Positions 1 through 11,024 of a stretch of DNA of 64,000 bases are shown piece by piece. The DNA comes from Cotesia glomerata (taxonomy: Eukaryota; Arthropoda; Insecta; Hymenoptera; Braconidae), in the NCBI RefSeq assembly GCF_020080835.1, contig NC_058162.1, forward strand, positions 20,590,144-20,654,143, read 5' to 3'. Below the pieces are notes generated by a model. The model made no database searches, was not told the DNA's origin, and worked only from the letters and a program-made list of their open reading frames with translations. Numbering within the stretch: position 1 is the first letter of the stretch; each line of letters opens with the position of its first letter. The position numbers and the translations under genes are program-made.

Positions 1-240
1 TGCCATCAACCGCGTGAAAATCAGTTTATTCATTCAAAAGTTATTGTGGTTTGAAAATTCAAAAAATAGTGTTTTATTAAACTTTTATTAAATTTTTGAG
101 CTTGGAAAGCTCAAAATTACACAAAAATAATATTTTTGAACTCGAAGAGCTCAAAAACGTAATAATTGCAATTCTGAGCGCTTATGTATGAAATTAGCGG
201 GAAGTTGCAGGGATGGCCTTTAGGGATAACCGTTTTCTTA
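1..240 (+). repeat. Family D repeat, partial copy at the window edge
   Basis: Matches the D copy at 41040-41270 almost line for line: the TTTGAAAATTCAAAAAATAG stretch, paired GAGCTC-type hairpin words, then the diagnostic GCGGGAAGTTGCAGGGATGG end at 199-218. It is truncated by the start of the window. Confidence 0.75.
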
Positions 241-282
241 ATTTTTTTTAGAACTTATATTCGTTTAGTAATGACCTAGTTA

Positions 283-301
283 TTTATTCTGAATTTTTAT
301 T
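283..301 (-). terminator. Candidate polyadenylation signals of APN-1
   Basis: On the minus strand AATAAA occurs at 283-288 and another AATAAA-containing stretch near 296-301, about 110-130 nt past the APN-1 stop codon. They lie before the family D repeat that fills the start of the window. Confidence 0.35.
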
Positions 302-410
302 CTATATAAGTATGTAAAAGTTATTATTCTATAAAAGTTTATACAATGTCCATGAAAAATTCTTACTTACTATATAATTACAAAAATAAGGAATATAGAA
401 AATGTAAATG

Positions 411-3400
411 TTAGTTTAAGTAAATCAATGCAAATGAAAAAGATAACAATGTTAACGAAACAGCGAACGTTGTTCCTGAGCCAGGTTGGTTGGTTGGTGA
501 AGGGGTTACCGGTTTTTTGAAAAACTCGTCAATTTCTTCAAACCGTGAGTTCAGCCATTCAACATTAGCCTGAGCTTTCTTCAAACCATCATCTATGACC
601 CCAGTCATTAAGCTTGTATCTTGTGTTCTTACATTTTCGATCTGTAATTTAGAATTGACAATTCGTTATTACCAGTTAATAACTTCAATTTCTGCAAATA
701 TTTAAGATACTATAATTCATACCTTTGCAATTTGGTTTTTATTAGTCACTTTACTTCCAATATCTGAAATGTATGTTTTGACGTTCTCGGCACTTGCACT
801 GTTACTAAACGAAAATAAAGTTAATGTTTTAATAAGTTGAAATGTTATAATCGGTTCCAGCACGTTGTGTCAATGGGAAAATATAATGAGAAAATCTTAC
901 CTCAAAAGTAAATCGTGAATATTAGAATTAAGGAAGTCTAAAGACACGTCTACACCAAGGTCACTTCCTTCGTAAACAGCTTTGAATATTTTATCACGAT
1001 TTCCCCCAAGAAAAGAATCGTTGATAGCCATTCTGAGATAACTATTTAACAGACCCTTATTCGATGTACACCCCAATCCTGCTAAGATGTCGTCGTCGTC
1101 GTCTTGATTATCGTTATATTTCGACAGCAATTTATTCCAAGTTGCATTGTCTGCATTACGTACTCCATTGCAGATTATGATTTTTTTTAAATTTCTCGAT
1201 AATCTAAGCAAGAAATTGAAAATTTTTATAATCGAAATTTTAAACAAAATTATGTCACTTTGAATAAAGAATGAAAAAAAGTTGAAATTAATTTATTATT
1301 TAACATTTTGATATCGTGCGTTTAGTCGTCGTGCATTTAATTTTTTAACGCTTAAAATTGCAATACTATTGCTTTACCTTCTGTAGAAGTTGCAAAAAAC
1401 AAAAAAAAAATTTTTTGGTGAAATTAAAAAATTCATATTTTTTAAAAAACAAAAAACCCAGATCTAAAAATTTCACTATCTTTTGAGACCAGAACGAAAT
1501 ATTATACAAAAAAAATTGAGCTAAAATTTTAATGTCAATCGTCTTTTTTGACGATTTTCGAAAATTCAAAATTTGACAAATTTGGTATTTTTCAGAATTT
1601 TTTTCCGAAATATTTTTTTTTTTTTCAATAGCCCCAAGTGTCCCCTTTCAAACAAACGAAAAGCCATTACTGTATCTATAATAGCGTTCGAGATATTAAA
1701 AAAAATAAAATTGAAAAACTGGAAAAACTGCCAAATTTCGAATTTGTATGTTTTGAAAAAAATTTTTTATTTTTTTTTCCTTCGGCAAAACTTCGTTGTA
1801 TGATAATAGAAAACTTCTGACAAAAATTTTTCCAAATCGAGTGGCGTGATTCCAACTATTGGTCGATTTGACATAGAATGACCCAATAGTGTTTGAATTT
1901 TTCCGCATTCTCAATTTTTCTAATACTTATTAATCTTATTATACATTAATATATTTACTGATAATTTTACATCGAACTCAATAATTGATAATTATTATTT
2001 ATTTAATGAGAAAAAGCTGAAGAACGGTTGACACTGCAGACTATCCCTAGAACTTCCTGCTATATTCGAGTGCAAAATGCTCAAAAAATTTTTTATCATT
2101 AATTTCTGAGTTTTTTGAATTTAATAATATATTTTTGCGACATTGATGCAATTTAATTGAGCACAAACATATAGTAATGTACTACAAAATCGATCTGACG
2201 CAAAATTTTGCAATTAGGTTGAGACTATGCTCTTTTTGAATTTTTTTGTTGAAGCTTAGAAGAATTTTATTGTTATAGCTTATCAGAAAAGTAATTAATA
2301 TCAGTAGTATCAAAGTCTATTGACTGTCAAAATAACAACTTATATCATAAGGTGTTATCAAAAACAATTGTATTGTCAAATTTGTTTTGAAGATTTTAAA
2401 AATAAATAAATGAACTTACGGATTTGACGTAGAATCATTGAGCCACAAATTGAATTTCTTTGTTGCGTAATCTATGCACGACTTCAAGCTCATACTGCAT
2501 GTGTTGTCAATAAGTTTCATTCTGTGCAATTTCGTAATGTGCTCGTCCGTATCTGATTCTTCGAATTTGACAGATTCAATTGATTTTCCAGTCAAACTTG
2601 TGATGTAATCCTATCAATATTTTCAAGAAAAAATAATTAGCTCAATCAAAATTACTTATACGTAAAACTAAATAAAACATTTTTTTGTGCTTACTCTAAA
2701 ATCATTAGAGAGTTTAGTGTTCGCCAATAACCTGTTCAAATATGAAATACCATTCCACGCGGAAGACCATGGAACAAAATCAGCTTCTTTCTTGAGGTAT
2801 CCAATTAAATTGAACGCTATTTTATATTTAGTGTAATTAAGTCGAGCAAGATTGAATACATCATCAATAAGCTGTGCTCGATTCAGAAGATTTATAGCTG
2901 TATGATTATTTGTCAAGAACTGAGTTATCAATTTCCAGTTTTGTTCGTCATAATTCACACGATAGTAACCTGGTGAAAAATTTTTCCATTATACGAAAAT
3001 TTTTCATCGCAGAAGTGCAAAACCTGATAATTTGTGTGTATCTTACCAAACTGTTGCTTATTGCAAATGAGCCATTGATTCTCCGCGGGCGCAGTAACAG
3101 TCACAAATTCATTTTTCGGGTTAAACCAAGTGATTGTTGAAGCGATGTTGTCGAAATCAGGTTGTTCTTGCGTAGCGAAATTCAAAGGGATCCAATATTT
3201 CAACGAGCTGGTTTTATTTTGCCCGGATAAGAATCGAGATTGAGTGACATTTGCTTTTTTATTTTTGTAGTCTCTTACAATATTGACAACTGGGTACCCT
3301 GACATTGTTGCCCAATTTAGTAAAGCGTCTTCAAAAAAAGTTTTGATACTTGCATCGGCTTGAGTGACAAGTTCAGCAAAAAGTTCTTTAGATGTCGCTA

Positions 3401-6400
3401 CAGCATTTTTGCTATGGAGTTAATAAAAAAAGTCATTAGTATGAGTTTAAACTATTCAGATTTTAAGACGTTCATTGACTTACTATTTTTGAAGATAAGA
3501 TTGCAAAGCAGTTTTGAATTTATCTTCACCCATAACGTAGGAAATCATGCGAATTACAGATGCAGCTATAAGAAACCAATTGTTAAAACACAATGTGATT
3601 TATAATTATAATTATTCAATAGGGTAACGCAAAATAGTATGTTACTCACCTAGGACAGGAAAGTAAAAAATGTCTCAGATCACATGTGGTTGTTGGCCGA
3701 GGCGAAGCCAAGTTTAACAAACATATGATCTGAGGCTTTCTTATTTACTGCCTAAGGTATGTATACTATTTTTCTGCTCGATGGAGGCAAAAAAGGGCAA
3801 CTTCGTTTAGCGCAACGGGACGAAAGTTGACATTTTCCTTCCAGAGGAGAGAAAAAATACAATATTCTATGAAATTATGTTAGTTTATAATATTTTAAGA
3901 GTATATTTCAAAGATAACCTCGGAAAAAGAATTTTTAGTTTAAAATTTTTTTATCACTTAAAATTAAAAAAAAATACGACAGTAATTAGTATATTACATA
4001 CCTAGGCCAGTAAAATAAGAAAAGTCTCAGATCACATGTAATTGTTGGCCGAGGCGAAGCCGAGGTTGACAAACATGTGATCTGAGGCTTTCTTATTTAC
4101 TGGCCAAGGTGTGTATACTATTTTTCTGCTCGACGTAGCCGGAATGTGGCAACTTTGTTTAGCGCAGCGGCCAGAAAGTTGCCACTTTCCGGCCGGAGGG
4201 CAGAAAAATTGTTTTTCTGACTTGTTTTATTGTCATATGTTTTATTGCTCTTGCACAGTAAAATAAAAAAGGTCTCAGATGAAATGAAATTATTGGCCGA
4301 GGCGAATCTGAGGTTGAAAATCATGTGGTCTGAGGCTTTACTTTTTTACTGGCCAAGGTGTGTATACTATTTTTGTGCTCGACGTAGCCGCATTGTGGCA
4401 ACTTTCTGACCGCTGCTCTAAACGAAGTTGCTACATTCCGGCTACGTCGAGCAGAAAAATAGCATACAGACCTTGACTAGTAAAAAGTAAAGCCTCAGAC
4501 CACACTCTCTAAACATGAATTAGTGAAAATTCACTGGAATAAGTGAATATTCACTAATTCTAAGTGCCAATCGAACCACTTTGAAACCAAAGTTCGATTG
4601 GCACTTAGAAAAAGTGAATATTCACTTATTCCAGTGAATTTTCACTAATTCATGTTTAGAGAGCATGTTTTTCAACCTCGGCTTCACCTCAGCCAACAAT
4701 TACATGTGATCGAAGACTTTTCTTATTTAACTGGCCTAGGTATGTAATATCCCAGATAGCAAAATAACGTATTAAGTTATTCCGAATGAGCTCAGATTTC
4801 TGATTTGGACGTCAGAGTCTACGTCTAAAAGACGTCTTTAAGACCTTCTGAAGAGGTCGAATGCGCCGCTTATTGTAGACTTTAAGAACTCATCAAAACG
4901 AGCTCTTAAAGAGCTCTTTTTTCTGGACTCGCACAAATGAATGATTTTTTATCTCTATACGCTATTATAATGATAACAATAATAAGAACACAACAAAAAT
5001 AATATTAATAATAACAATAATAATAATAATAATAAAAGACGACATCCATCTTGTAATAATACTTTTCTTGATTCATTACCACAACATTATCATAGTCAAG
5101 TAAATTGTACTTTTGACTGGAAATATATTGATATTGTTGATGTAACAAAAGCATTGAAATTAACTCTATCAAAATCTAAGGGCAAAAGTCCGGATGGCTT
5201 AAATCTAAGGTGGTTAAGAGACCATATACCCCAAATTACTATCTTCTTGACCCGTCTATTTAATCGCTCGTTAGAATGTGGTGTTTTCCCTGACATCTGG
5301 AAAATAGTTTTTATTATTCCTTTAAACAAAGTGACACCGCCAAAGTCACCCGCAGATACTCGACCGATAGCTAATTTATCCCACCTAAGTAAAGCATTTG
5401 AAAGATTGGTAGCTAATCAAGTTGTAAATTATTTAGAAGAAAATGAGCTGCTAGATAAATATCAATCAGGGTTTAGAAAATACCATAATACGCAATCGGC
5501 TCTACTAAAACTGACTGAGGATATACGTAATGCCATGGATAGAGGTAAATTAACAATTATTGTATTGTTTGATTTAAGTAAAGCCTTTGATTATGTTGAT
5601 GCAAAAGTGATATTAAAAACTATGTTTGAGTTAGGCTTTTCTTTAAAAACTATCACCTGGTTTCACTCATATCTGTCACAGCGATCACAGTCAATTATAG
5701 ATGAAAATAGTTTACCACTTAAATTTCTCGAAACATCTTCCGGAGTCCCTCAGGGATCAGTTTTAGGACCAATATTATTTCTTATGGTTATAAACCTAGT
5801 AGCACGACGGATTGCACATTGCAAATATGGGTTATTTGCCGATGACAAATATATTTATTATCACTCATCGGTCAGTAATTTGCAAAATGCTATTAATCTA
5901 GTCACAAAGGACGCACAAGCTATTTTCGAATGGGCTGGCGAACACGGTTTGGCTGTAAATCTCAATAAAACTAAAGCAATGATCATTGGAACAAATAGTA
6001 AATTAAAGCAAGTAAATTGGTCTACTCTTCCACCTATTGTTATTGATAGTATTAAACTACCTTATGTAAATTCAACTAAATGCCTTGGACTATATATAAA
6101 TAATGATCTCTCCTGGAAAAATCATATCTCTTATACTATTAAAAAGATAAATTCTGCTCTTTATTGTTTGAAAATTCGAGAAAATATATTTACTATGGAA
6201 ATAAGGAAACTATTGGTTATAGCTACTATTTTACCATTAATTGATTATTGTTCTGTTGTTCTTATTGATTCAAATGTTGAGAATGATTTAAAATTACAAC
6301 GTGCCATAAATAGTGCTATTAGATTTATCTATAATTTAAAACGAGATGAACATATCACGCCTTACAGACAACAATTATGCTGGTTGTCAGTCAAATCTAG

Positions 6401-9400
6401 AAGATTGTACTTCTTGGCAACTTACTTCTACAAATTGTTAACCATCGGTAAGCCTATTTATTTAAGAGAAATGTTCGTTGATGATGACTCTAGGCGTTCA
6501 GAAAGAATTGCAATTAAAAATAATAATGTAAATTTCTTAATACCTAAATTCTCAACATCTTGCCTAGAACATTCTTTCGTTATATCAGCAATACGGTTAT
6601 GGCAAAAACTTCCACCAGATGTCTTAGATGCGAGTTCATTAGAAGTTTTTAAAAAGAAATTGTTCGATTACCTTTTGTCAAATGATTTATAGATACATTA
6701 ATATTTCTACGATTAATATTTCTAAGTTTATGTGCAATGTACAACGTATTATTTTGTTTAGCTAGTTTCTACAAGATGTTAGTTAACTTTTATTCCAAAT
6801 AAGAAATGGACTTATTTAAATCTTATTTAATTTAAATCTCATTAATTTAATCTTAAATTATTACCAAATATACCTATTGAATTTATAATACTGTTAAGCT
6901 AAATCGATTTATACATTACTTTATAGTTTTGTTTGTTATTTATCTACATATTTTGTAAATTTTTCAGTTCCACAAAAATTACTGTATTTTATATCTTGCC
7001 ATTTGGCCTGTGCCTTGGCATTTATTATCAATAAATAAATAAATAAATAAATAAATTATGAAAAAAATAATTCAGAGTTTCATGAAGCACCGATGCTGAT
7101 TTCGAATGTTTATTATTTTAGTTAGACCTAATATATTGTCGGTTTAAAGAGAGAAAATGAAAATCGCAATTGCCGTAACTAAGATTCGAACCCGAGTCGC
7201 GCGCGTGCTAGATCGATACCTAACCCCCTACGCTGTTCAAACGATACGTCGTTACACATCTAATCAGATGTAAGAATAATGATTCTTATAAGCTAAGTTT
7301 ATATAGTGATGAAATATTGCGATCATTGTCTATATTATTTATTCTATTTGACACTGTGTATCGATAGAGAAAAAGTAACTTTTACGAATATTTATATACT
7401 AAAAAATATTCAAAAGTCTACCTGTAATATTTTTTTAAATAGTCTATATAAATTTTGTTTACTTTTCACAATATAAAATCTAATAGATAAATTAATGAAT
7501 ATTAAAAATTCAACAATAATTAATAAGTATATAGTTATAAGATATCGTTAAATTCGAATAAAATGTTTAAAATTGATACATGCAAAGTACTCCTTAAATG
7601 TAGAAAGTTCACATAATTTTTTCAGATTAGAATCCAATTTTATTATTTTATCTAAATTAGTTTGATTACGAACCAGATTTTAACATTATTGCCTATTACT
7701 TCATAATATAATTTAAAATTTTTGAAAAATTTAATTAACCTGGATTAAGAGAAATGAGTTAACCTATGCCAAGTGTATATCTATATATTAATCTATTCAA
7801 ATTGTTTTAAATCATTTAATTCGAATTATTTTTAATCATTTTCAATTTAATTTCTCAATCAGGAAAGTAATAAATGAAAAATGAATAAGATTTTGACAGC
7901 TTTATATTAAAAAGAAATTTGTGTTTTTGTTTATAATGTCTATAAGCTCATTATACGCAACTCAAAAAGAAGTCCAAAAAAGGGACTCAGTTAGATGTCA
8001 GAAAATTGACTCCAAACTTATGAGTTCATTAAGAGCTCTTAGTTCTGACCTCGTAAAAAAGAGCTCCTTAAGACGTACGTCACATTAGGACTTCTATAAG
8101 AAGTTTTTTAAAAGACTTCATACTGAAATCTTTCTGACTTGGATGCTGACTGGGATACTATTCTTATTTAACTTATCTTTGGAGAAAGCTCTCAACGTAT
8201 GATAAAAAATCATATTTCCACAGTAAATAAAAAAAAAATAGTCGGATGTTGAGCCTCCCGAGTCATCCAATACCTTTGCTGTAAGTAATACTGTCAAAAA
8301 TAGAACTAATCTCTTTTGGGCTTGACACTGCAACTTCCATTTCATGGCTTGTATTGAAGCTATCGGCTATGAAAGCTGAATTTTGTAAATTTTCGACGAC
8401 AAATCTCTCCATCAGACGCCATTTATTTTCAACCTGGAAAAAATTAGTTATCGTGTCACCAGTCATCACTCATCACTATGGTTTAATTAAAACTCTTAAT
8501 TTAGATTATTACCTCAGCAGTGATAACATATTGTAGATAACTAGCAAAACCTTCATTGAGCCAAACATACTGCCACCATTTCGGACTGACTAAATTACCA
8601 AACCATTGATGAGCAAACTCATGTGCGATTATTTTTGCAATGGCTTCTTTGTCATAAAGAGAAGACTTTTCTTCATCAAAAAGAAGTCCTGTTTCACTGT
8701 TGTAGAGAAAAAATTAATTAGAATACAGTTAAGTCCCTCTAAAAATGCTATTTTCAGATACGAAATTCTGATAAAGGTGCTCTCTCTTCTGATCCCAAAT
8801 GCGCGTTCTGGATGCACTACAGAAAACATACACGAATGTTTCGTGTCACCTGTAGAGAGCGAGCCCCTTTAGCGGGAGCATTTTTAGAAAGAGTGGCTGT
8901 AAAAGCAAAAAATGAAAAAGATGATAGCAAGGAAAATTGAAAGATCTACCTATAAGTAACAAGACCCCAGTTTTCCATTGCTCCAGCAGCGAATTGAGGT
9001 AATGCGATAGAATCCATTTTCGTGAATCCATGGCTTTGGTAGTTTATCTTTGTATAAGTTTCGAGTGCTTTTAATGCTTTCAAACCGATATCAGCAGCAT
9101 ACTTTCCATGTTTAATAGCATTCTTTCTCGCCCAGATTCTAAAACTCTTATCATTTTCGTTTCCCATATGATCGAAATCGACTACAGCATAAGCTACTAA
9201 ATAGGTTGACATTTTTGGAGTTGTTTCAAAAGTTGTTTTAACTAGATTGTTGGATTTCATTTCAATTGATTTAAATTGTGTGTTTGATAGTGCTTTAAAA
9301 TCCATATGGTGGGTAATCGATATCGTAAATTTGGCTTTCATAGCTGGCTCATCCCAGCATGGAAAAGCTAAGCGGGCGCCAACGGGTTCAAAATGAGTTG

Positions 9401-10754
9401 AGGCTATCCATCTAAAGCAATAAATTGAATCATTCGTTTAATATTTGGGTTGTTATTTGAGAATCAGGTAGAGGGATATTTTGGTCTTAAAGTCTGGAAA
9501 ACTCGATATTTTTCTGCATATTTTCTTCAAGATACTTTTTTTTTTCAAGTTAGTTGCCATGAATCTCAACTTCTACCAAACTAATTTATATGAAATTTAA
9601 GGTGAGACTTTTCGATATATTTATTCATTGTTCAAAAAAGATTTATAAATAAATTTCAATGTGTACTATTTTTTAAAAATTCAGAAATATAACAAGAAAA
9701 CAGGTAAAAATTTCTTTTTTTTTTAATCTCTGCCATTTTGTATAAATATTTATATTGATTTTTTTCTATTTCACATGATAACATCATTTTTGCTGGTGAA
9801 GAATTTACCGTTTCTCTTACTTCGGATGACTAGAAAAATTAAAATTGTGTCATTGAAGTTGAGCTTTTTTTTCGAAACCTCGACTCTATAAAACTGAAAT
9901 AATCAATACTCACTATTTGGTAGTGCAAAATATACTGTTTGGCATATAATGTACTATAAAATAGTTAATAGTTACTATTTGAGTATTAGAGAGTAACTTT
10001 ACTAGCCGGTCAGTTTTTATATTTTCGATTTTTTATTTAAGATATCTTTCTTTATATTCTTGACACATCAATCAATATTCGGTAGAAAAATGTGTCTTAA
10101 AAATTGTTTTCATTTTTCTTTTAATGCTTGTGAAAAAACATCTAATACATGAATTTGTGCTTTTATAGACCAGCATATTCCCTTAAAAACTTTTAATACT
10201 GAACTTTATTATTAACAGTTCGGAATATTTTATACATTTCCTTACCTTGTTACACCAAGATCATCTGTATAATGTCCTCGGTAAAAACCTCTCAGCTGAT
10301 CGTTAATAAATCCTGTGTAGCTTAACTTTAACCTGTAATTACCGGCTACAATGTTCTGTTTATATTTTATTTTCAAAAAATTTGTCACATGATCTATTGA
10401 ATTACTATCATATGGTATTGTTGTGCTTGGAGTTGTGACATTGGAGAGGGTAATCGCTGAGTCAATTGTGAGATTTTGAGCATGTAAAACAATAGTATCT
10501 GTATCTTTCGTGACATTGATATCAATAGTAGATGTTCCAGAAAAAGAAAAATCTTTTCCATCCAAATATTTGAGGGTCAGGTCAATCACGTAGTTGCTTG
10601 GTTCAACATCTGTAGGAAGTTGGTAATCTTCTTTGCTATCTTCACGGAGCACTTCAGGTGCGTCGTAGAAATTAGGGCTATCTAATAACGGTGGGATTGC
10701 TTGTGTCGTAGCCATAAAAAACACAGCGAATAAAGTTATTTGCATCAACGACAT
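411..10754 (-). CDS. APN-1: GPI-anchored M1 aminopeptidase N, 11 coding exons
   Basis: Exons read on the minus strand: 10754-10246, 9411-8950, 8696-8513, 8433-8274, 3565-3484, 3411-3047, 2969-2695, 2610-2420, 1203-901, 804-723, 641-411. All junctions are GT/AG, and the sum is 2,844 nt, giving 947 residues and a TAA. The N-terminus (MSLMQITLFAVFFMATTQA) is a signal peptide, followed by the M1 signature LPTDVEPSNYVIDL. GAMEN is at residues 313-317, HEFAH at 349-353, the third zinc ligand Glu372 lies 18 residues later, and the catalytic-type Tyr is 436 (ITYSK). An ERAP1-like C-terminal domain follows. The end has a Thr/Pro-rich spacer, a small-residue GSG site and a hydrophobic tail, as in GPI-anchored insect midgut APNs, which trim N-terminal residues from peptides at the cell surface. 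All catalytic residues are present, so I expect an active enzyme. Intron 5 (3566-8273) is filled with transposons. Start choice: first ATG before the signal peptide. An Asp run in exon 9 comes from a trinucleotide repeat near 1087-1101. Confidence 0.93.
1262..1440. repeat. Dispersed repeat shared with 35500-35700
   Basis: The block from GTTGAAATTAATTTATTATT to TAGAAGTTGCAAAAAACAAA recurs around 35550-35675 with the same order of short blocks. It lies in an APN-1 intron (1204-2419). The short ORFs predicted here are low-complexity. The neighbouring 1440-1930 is A/T-rich and shows no gene. Confidence 0.5.
2020..2330. repeat. Diverged family D copy in APN-1 intron
   Basis: GAACGGTTGACACTGCAG, then ACTATCCCTAGAACTTCCTGC, resembles the D-family start (GGTTGACCCTAAAGGCCATC, then CAACTTCCCGC). 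It is followed by the ATGCTC/GAGCAC-like words. It is strongly decayed, and its inner boundary is uncertain. Confidence 0.4.
3640..4749. repeat. Cluster of family H hairpin repeats
   Basis: Three to four partial copies of one hairpin unit lie head to tail in APN-1 intron 5, at roughly 3643-3870, 3990-4235, 4237-4500 and 4664-4748. Each has arms built on GGCCAGTAAATAAGAAA and TCAGATCACATGT, flanking a loop of GCCGAGGCGAAGCC. Outside the hairpin there is a shared module containing GCGCTAAACGAAGTTG and AGTATACACACC. The same unit recurs at 20265-20440 and 30935-31205. It is non-coding; the ORFs predicted here are shadows. It is a dispersed hairpin family that I do not recognise. Confidence 0.65.
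4505..4663. mobile_element. W0: 159-bp hairpin TIR element inserted in an H repeat (TSD CA)
   Basis: Near-perfect inverted repeat starting CTCTCTAAACATGAATTAG and ending with its complement. The interior consists of AGTGAA/TTCACT words in both orientations. It interrupts an H-family arm between ...CCACA and CATGTTT.... Uninterrupted H copies read continuously here (TCACATGTTTGTCAACC at 31036-31052), so CA is duplicated. That gives a paralogous empty site and a 2-bp target duplication. Confidence 0.75.
4955..7058 (+). mobile_element. 5'-truncated non-LTR retrotransposon with (TAAA)n tail
   Basis: This contains the reverse transcriptase reading frame at 5036-6692, a short 3' UTR and a terminal run of TAAA units at about 7029-7058. 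No endonuclease or ORF1 is present, so the copy is 5'-truncated, as is usual for target-primed integration. It begins in an AAT microsatellite (about 4975-5035). It is nested in TIR element W1. Confidence 0.8.
5154..6692 (+). CDS. Reverse transcriptase fragment of a Jockey/CR1-group non-LTR retrotransposon
   Basis: About 512 residues from a TTG codon. The frame is open further upstream to about 5036, so no true start codon is present. Fingers/palm motifs appear in order: KSPDGL, RPIANLSHLSKAFERL, FRKYHNTQSAL, DLSKAFDYVD, then SGVPQGSVLGP, then the catalytic box FADD (Y to F at the first position). A thumb region and a C-terminal domain end at the natural stop. The ORF has no internal stops, so insertion is fairly recent. 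RT copies element RNA into DNA at a nicked target. The exact clade cannot be settled by eye. Confidence 0.85.
   Translation: MKLTLSKSKGKSPDGLNLRWLRDHIPQITIFLTRLFNRSLECGVFPDIWKIVFIIPLNKVTPPKSPADTRPIANLSHLSKAFERLVANQVVNYLEENELLDKYQSGFRKYHNTQSALLKLTEDIRNAMDRGKLTIIVLFDLSKAFDYVDAKVILKTMFELGFSLKTITWFHSYLSQRSQSIIDENSLPLKFLETSSGVPQGSVLGPILFLMVINLVARRIAHCKYGLFADDKYIYYHSSVSNLQNAINLVTKDAQAIFEWAGEHGLAVNLNKTKAMIIGTNSKLKQVNWSTLPPIVIDSIKLPYVNSTKCLGLYINNDLSWKNHISYTIKKINSALYCLKIRENIFTMEIRKLLVIATILPLIDYCSVVLIDSNVENDLKLQRAINSAIRFIYNLKRDEHITPYRQQLCWLSVKSRRLYFLATYFYKLLTIGKPIYLREMFVDDDSRRSERIAIKNNNVNFLIPKFSTSCLEHSFVISAIRLWQKLPPDVLDASSLEVFKKKLFDYLLSNDL
7150..7260 (-). repeat. tRNA-like (SINE-head-like) sequence
   Basis: On the minus strand a GGTTCGAATC B-box-like motif lies about 40 nt after an AGCGTAGGGGGTTAGG A-box-like stretch. 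I could not fold a convincing acceptor stem, so I read it as a tRNA-derived SINE remnant, not a functional tRNA. Confidence 0.3.
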
Positions 10755-10760
10755 GATGTC

Positions 10761-10848
10761 CTGTTGTATTTAAATAAAGAGATATGAGTTTTTGAAACAA
10801 TGGATCTTAATTTATGTCAATTTAGCAACTAAACTCGTTTTACTTACG
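10761..10848 (-). other. Probable 5'UTR intron of APN-1
   Basis: Upstream of the APN-1 start codon the minus strand reads ACAACAG|GACATCATG, a good acceptor 6 nt before the ATG. A strong donor GAC|GTAAGT lies near 10848. This implies a non-coding first exon upstream of 10848 and an 87-nt intron. It is inferred from splice-site quality only; no transcript is available. Confidence 0.45.
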
Positions 10849-10967
10849 TCTAATAATCGCAAAATATATTTTGCAGTCGAGTAAGAACAGTAAATTATTT
10901 ATAATTAAAGATCACACTTAGCATCGAAGCAGTCTACGTGATTCCCTTTGGACTTACAACGATTAAC

Positions 10968-11024
10968 TGATAGGAACGTAAAAAAAGAGAATCGATCTAA
11001 TCTTATCAGTGTAAACTTTTATCA
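10968..11024. promoter_or_regulatory. Cluster of three WGATAR (GATA-factor) motifs upstream of APN-1
   Basis: TGATAG lies at 10968-10973 (plus strand) and TGATAA on the minus strand at 11003-11008 and 11019-11024. They fall 215-270 bp upstream of the APN-1 start codon, just upstream of the inferred non-coding first exon. GATA factors are known regulators of insect midgut digestive genes, which fits an APN. Six-base motifs are common in AT-rich DNA, so this is suggestive only. Confidence 0.3.

Larger units (their letters stand above)
4750..8155. mobile_element. W1: TIR element with GAGCTCTTA words (TSD TA), split by a retrotransposon
   Basis: The ends are TCCCAGATAGCA and TGCTGACTGGGA, flanked by TA at 4748-4749 and 8156-8157. 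Both outer segments (4750-4920 and 7960-8155) are filled with GAGCTCTT, AAGAGCTC, AAGAC and GTCTT words in both orientations. A non-LTR retrotransposon occupies about 4955-7058 and a tRNA-like stretch lies near 7150-7260. The remainder (7260-7950) is AT-rich and without a gene. No transposase is visible, so the element is non-autonomous. It lies in intron 5 of APN-1, ending 119 bp from exon 4. Confidence 0.6.

Noticed and set aside
1366..1914. Phe/Lys-rich ORFs on both strands
   Set aside because: Low-complexity A/T runs in an APN-1 intron; both strands are equally open.
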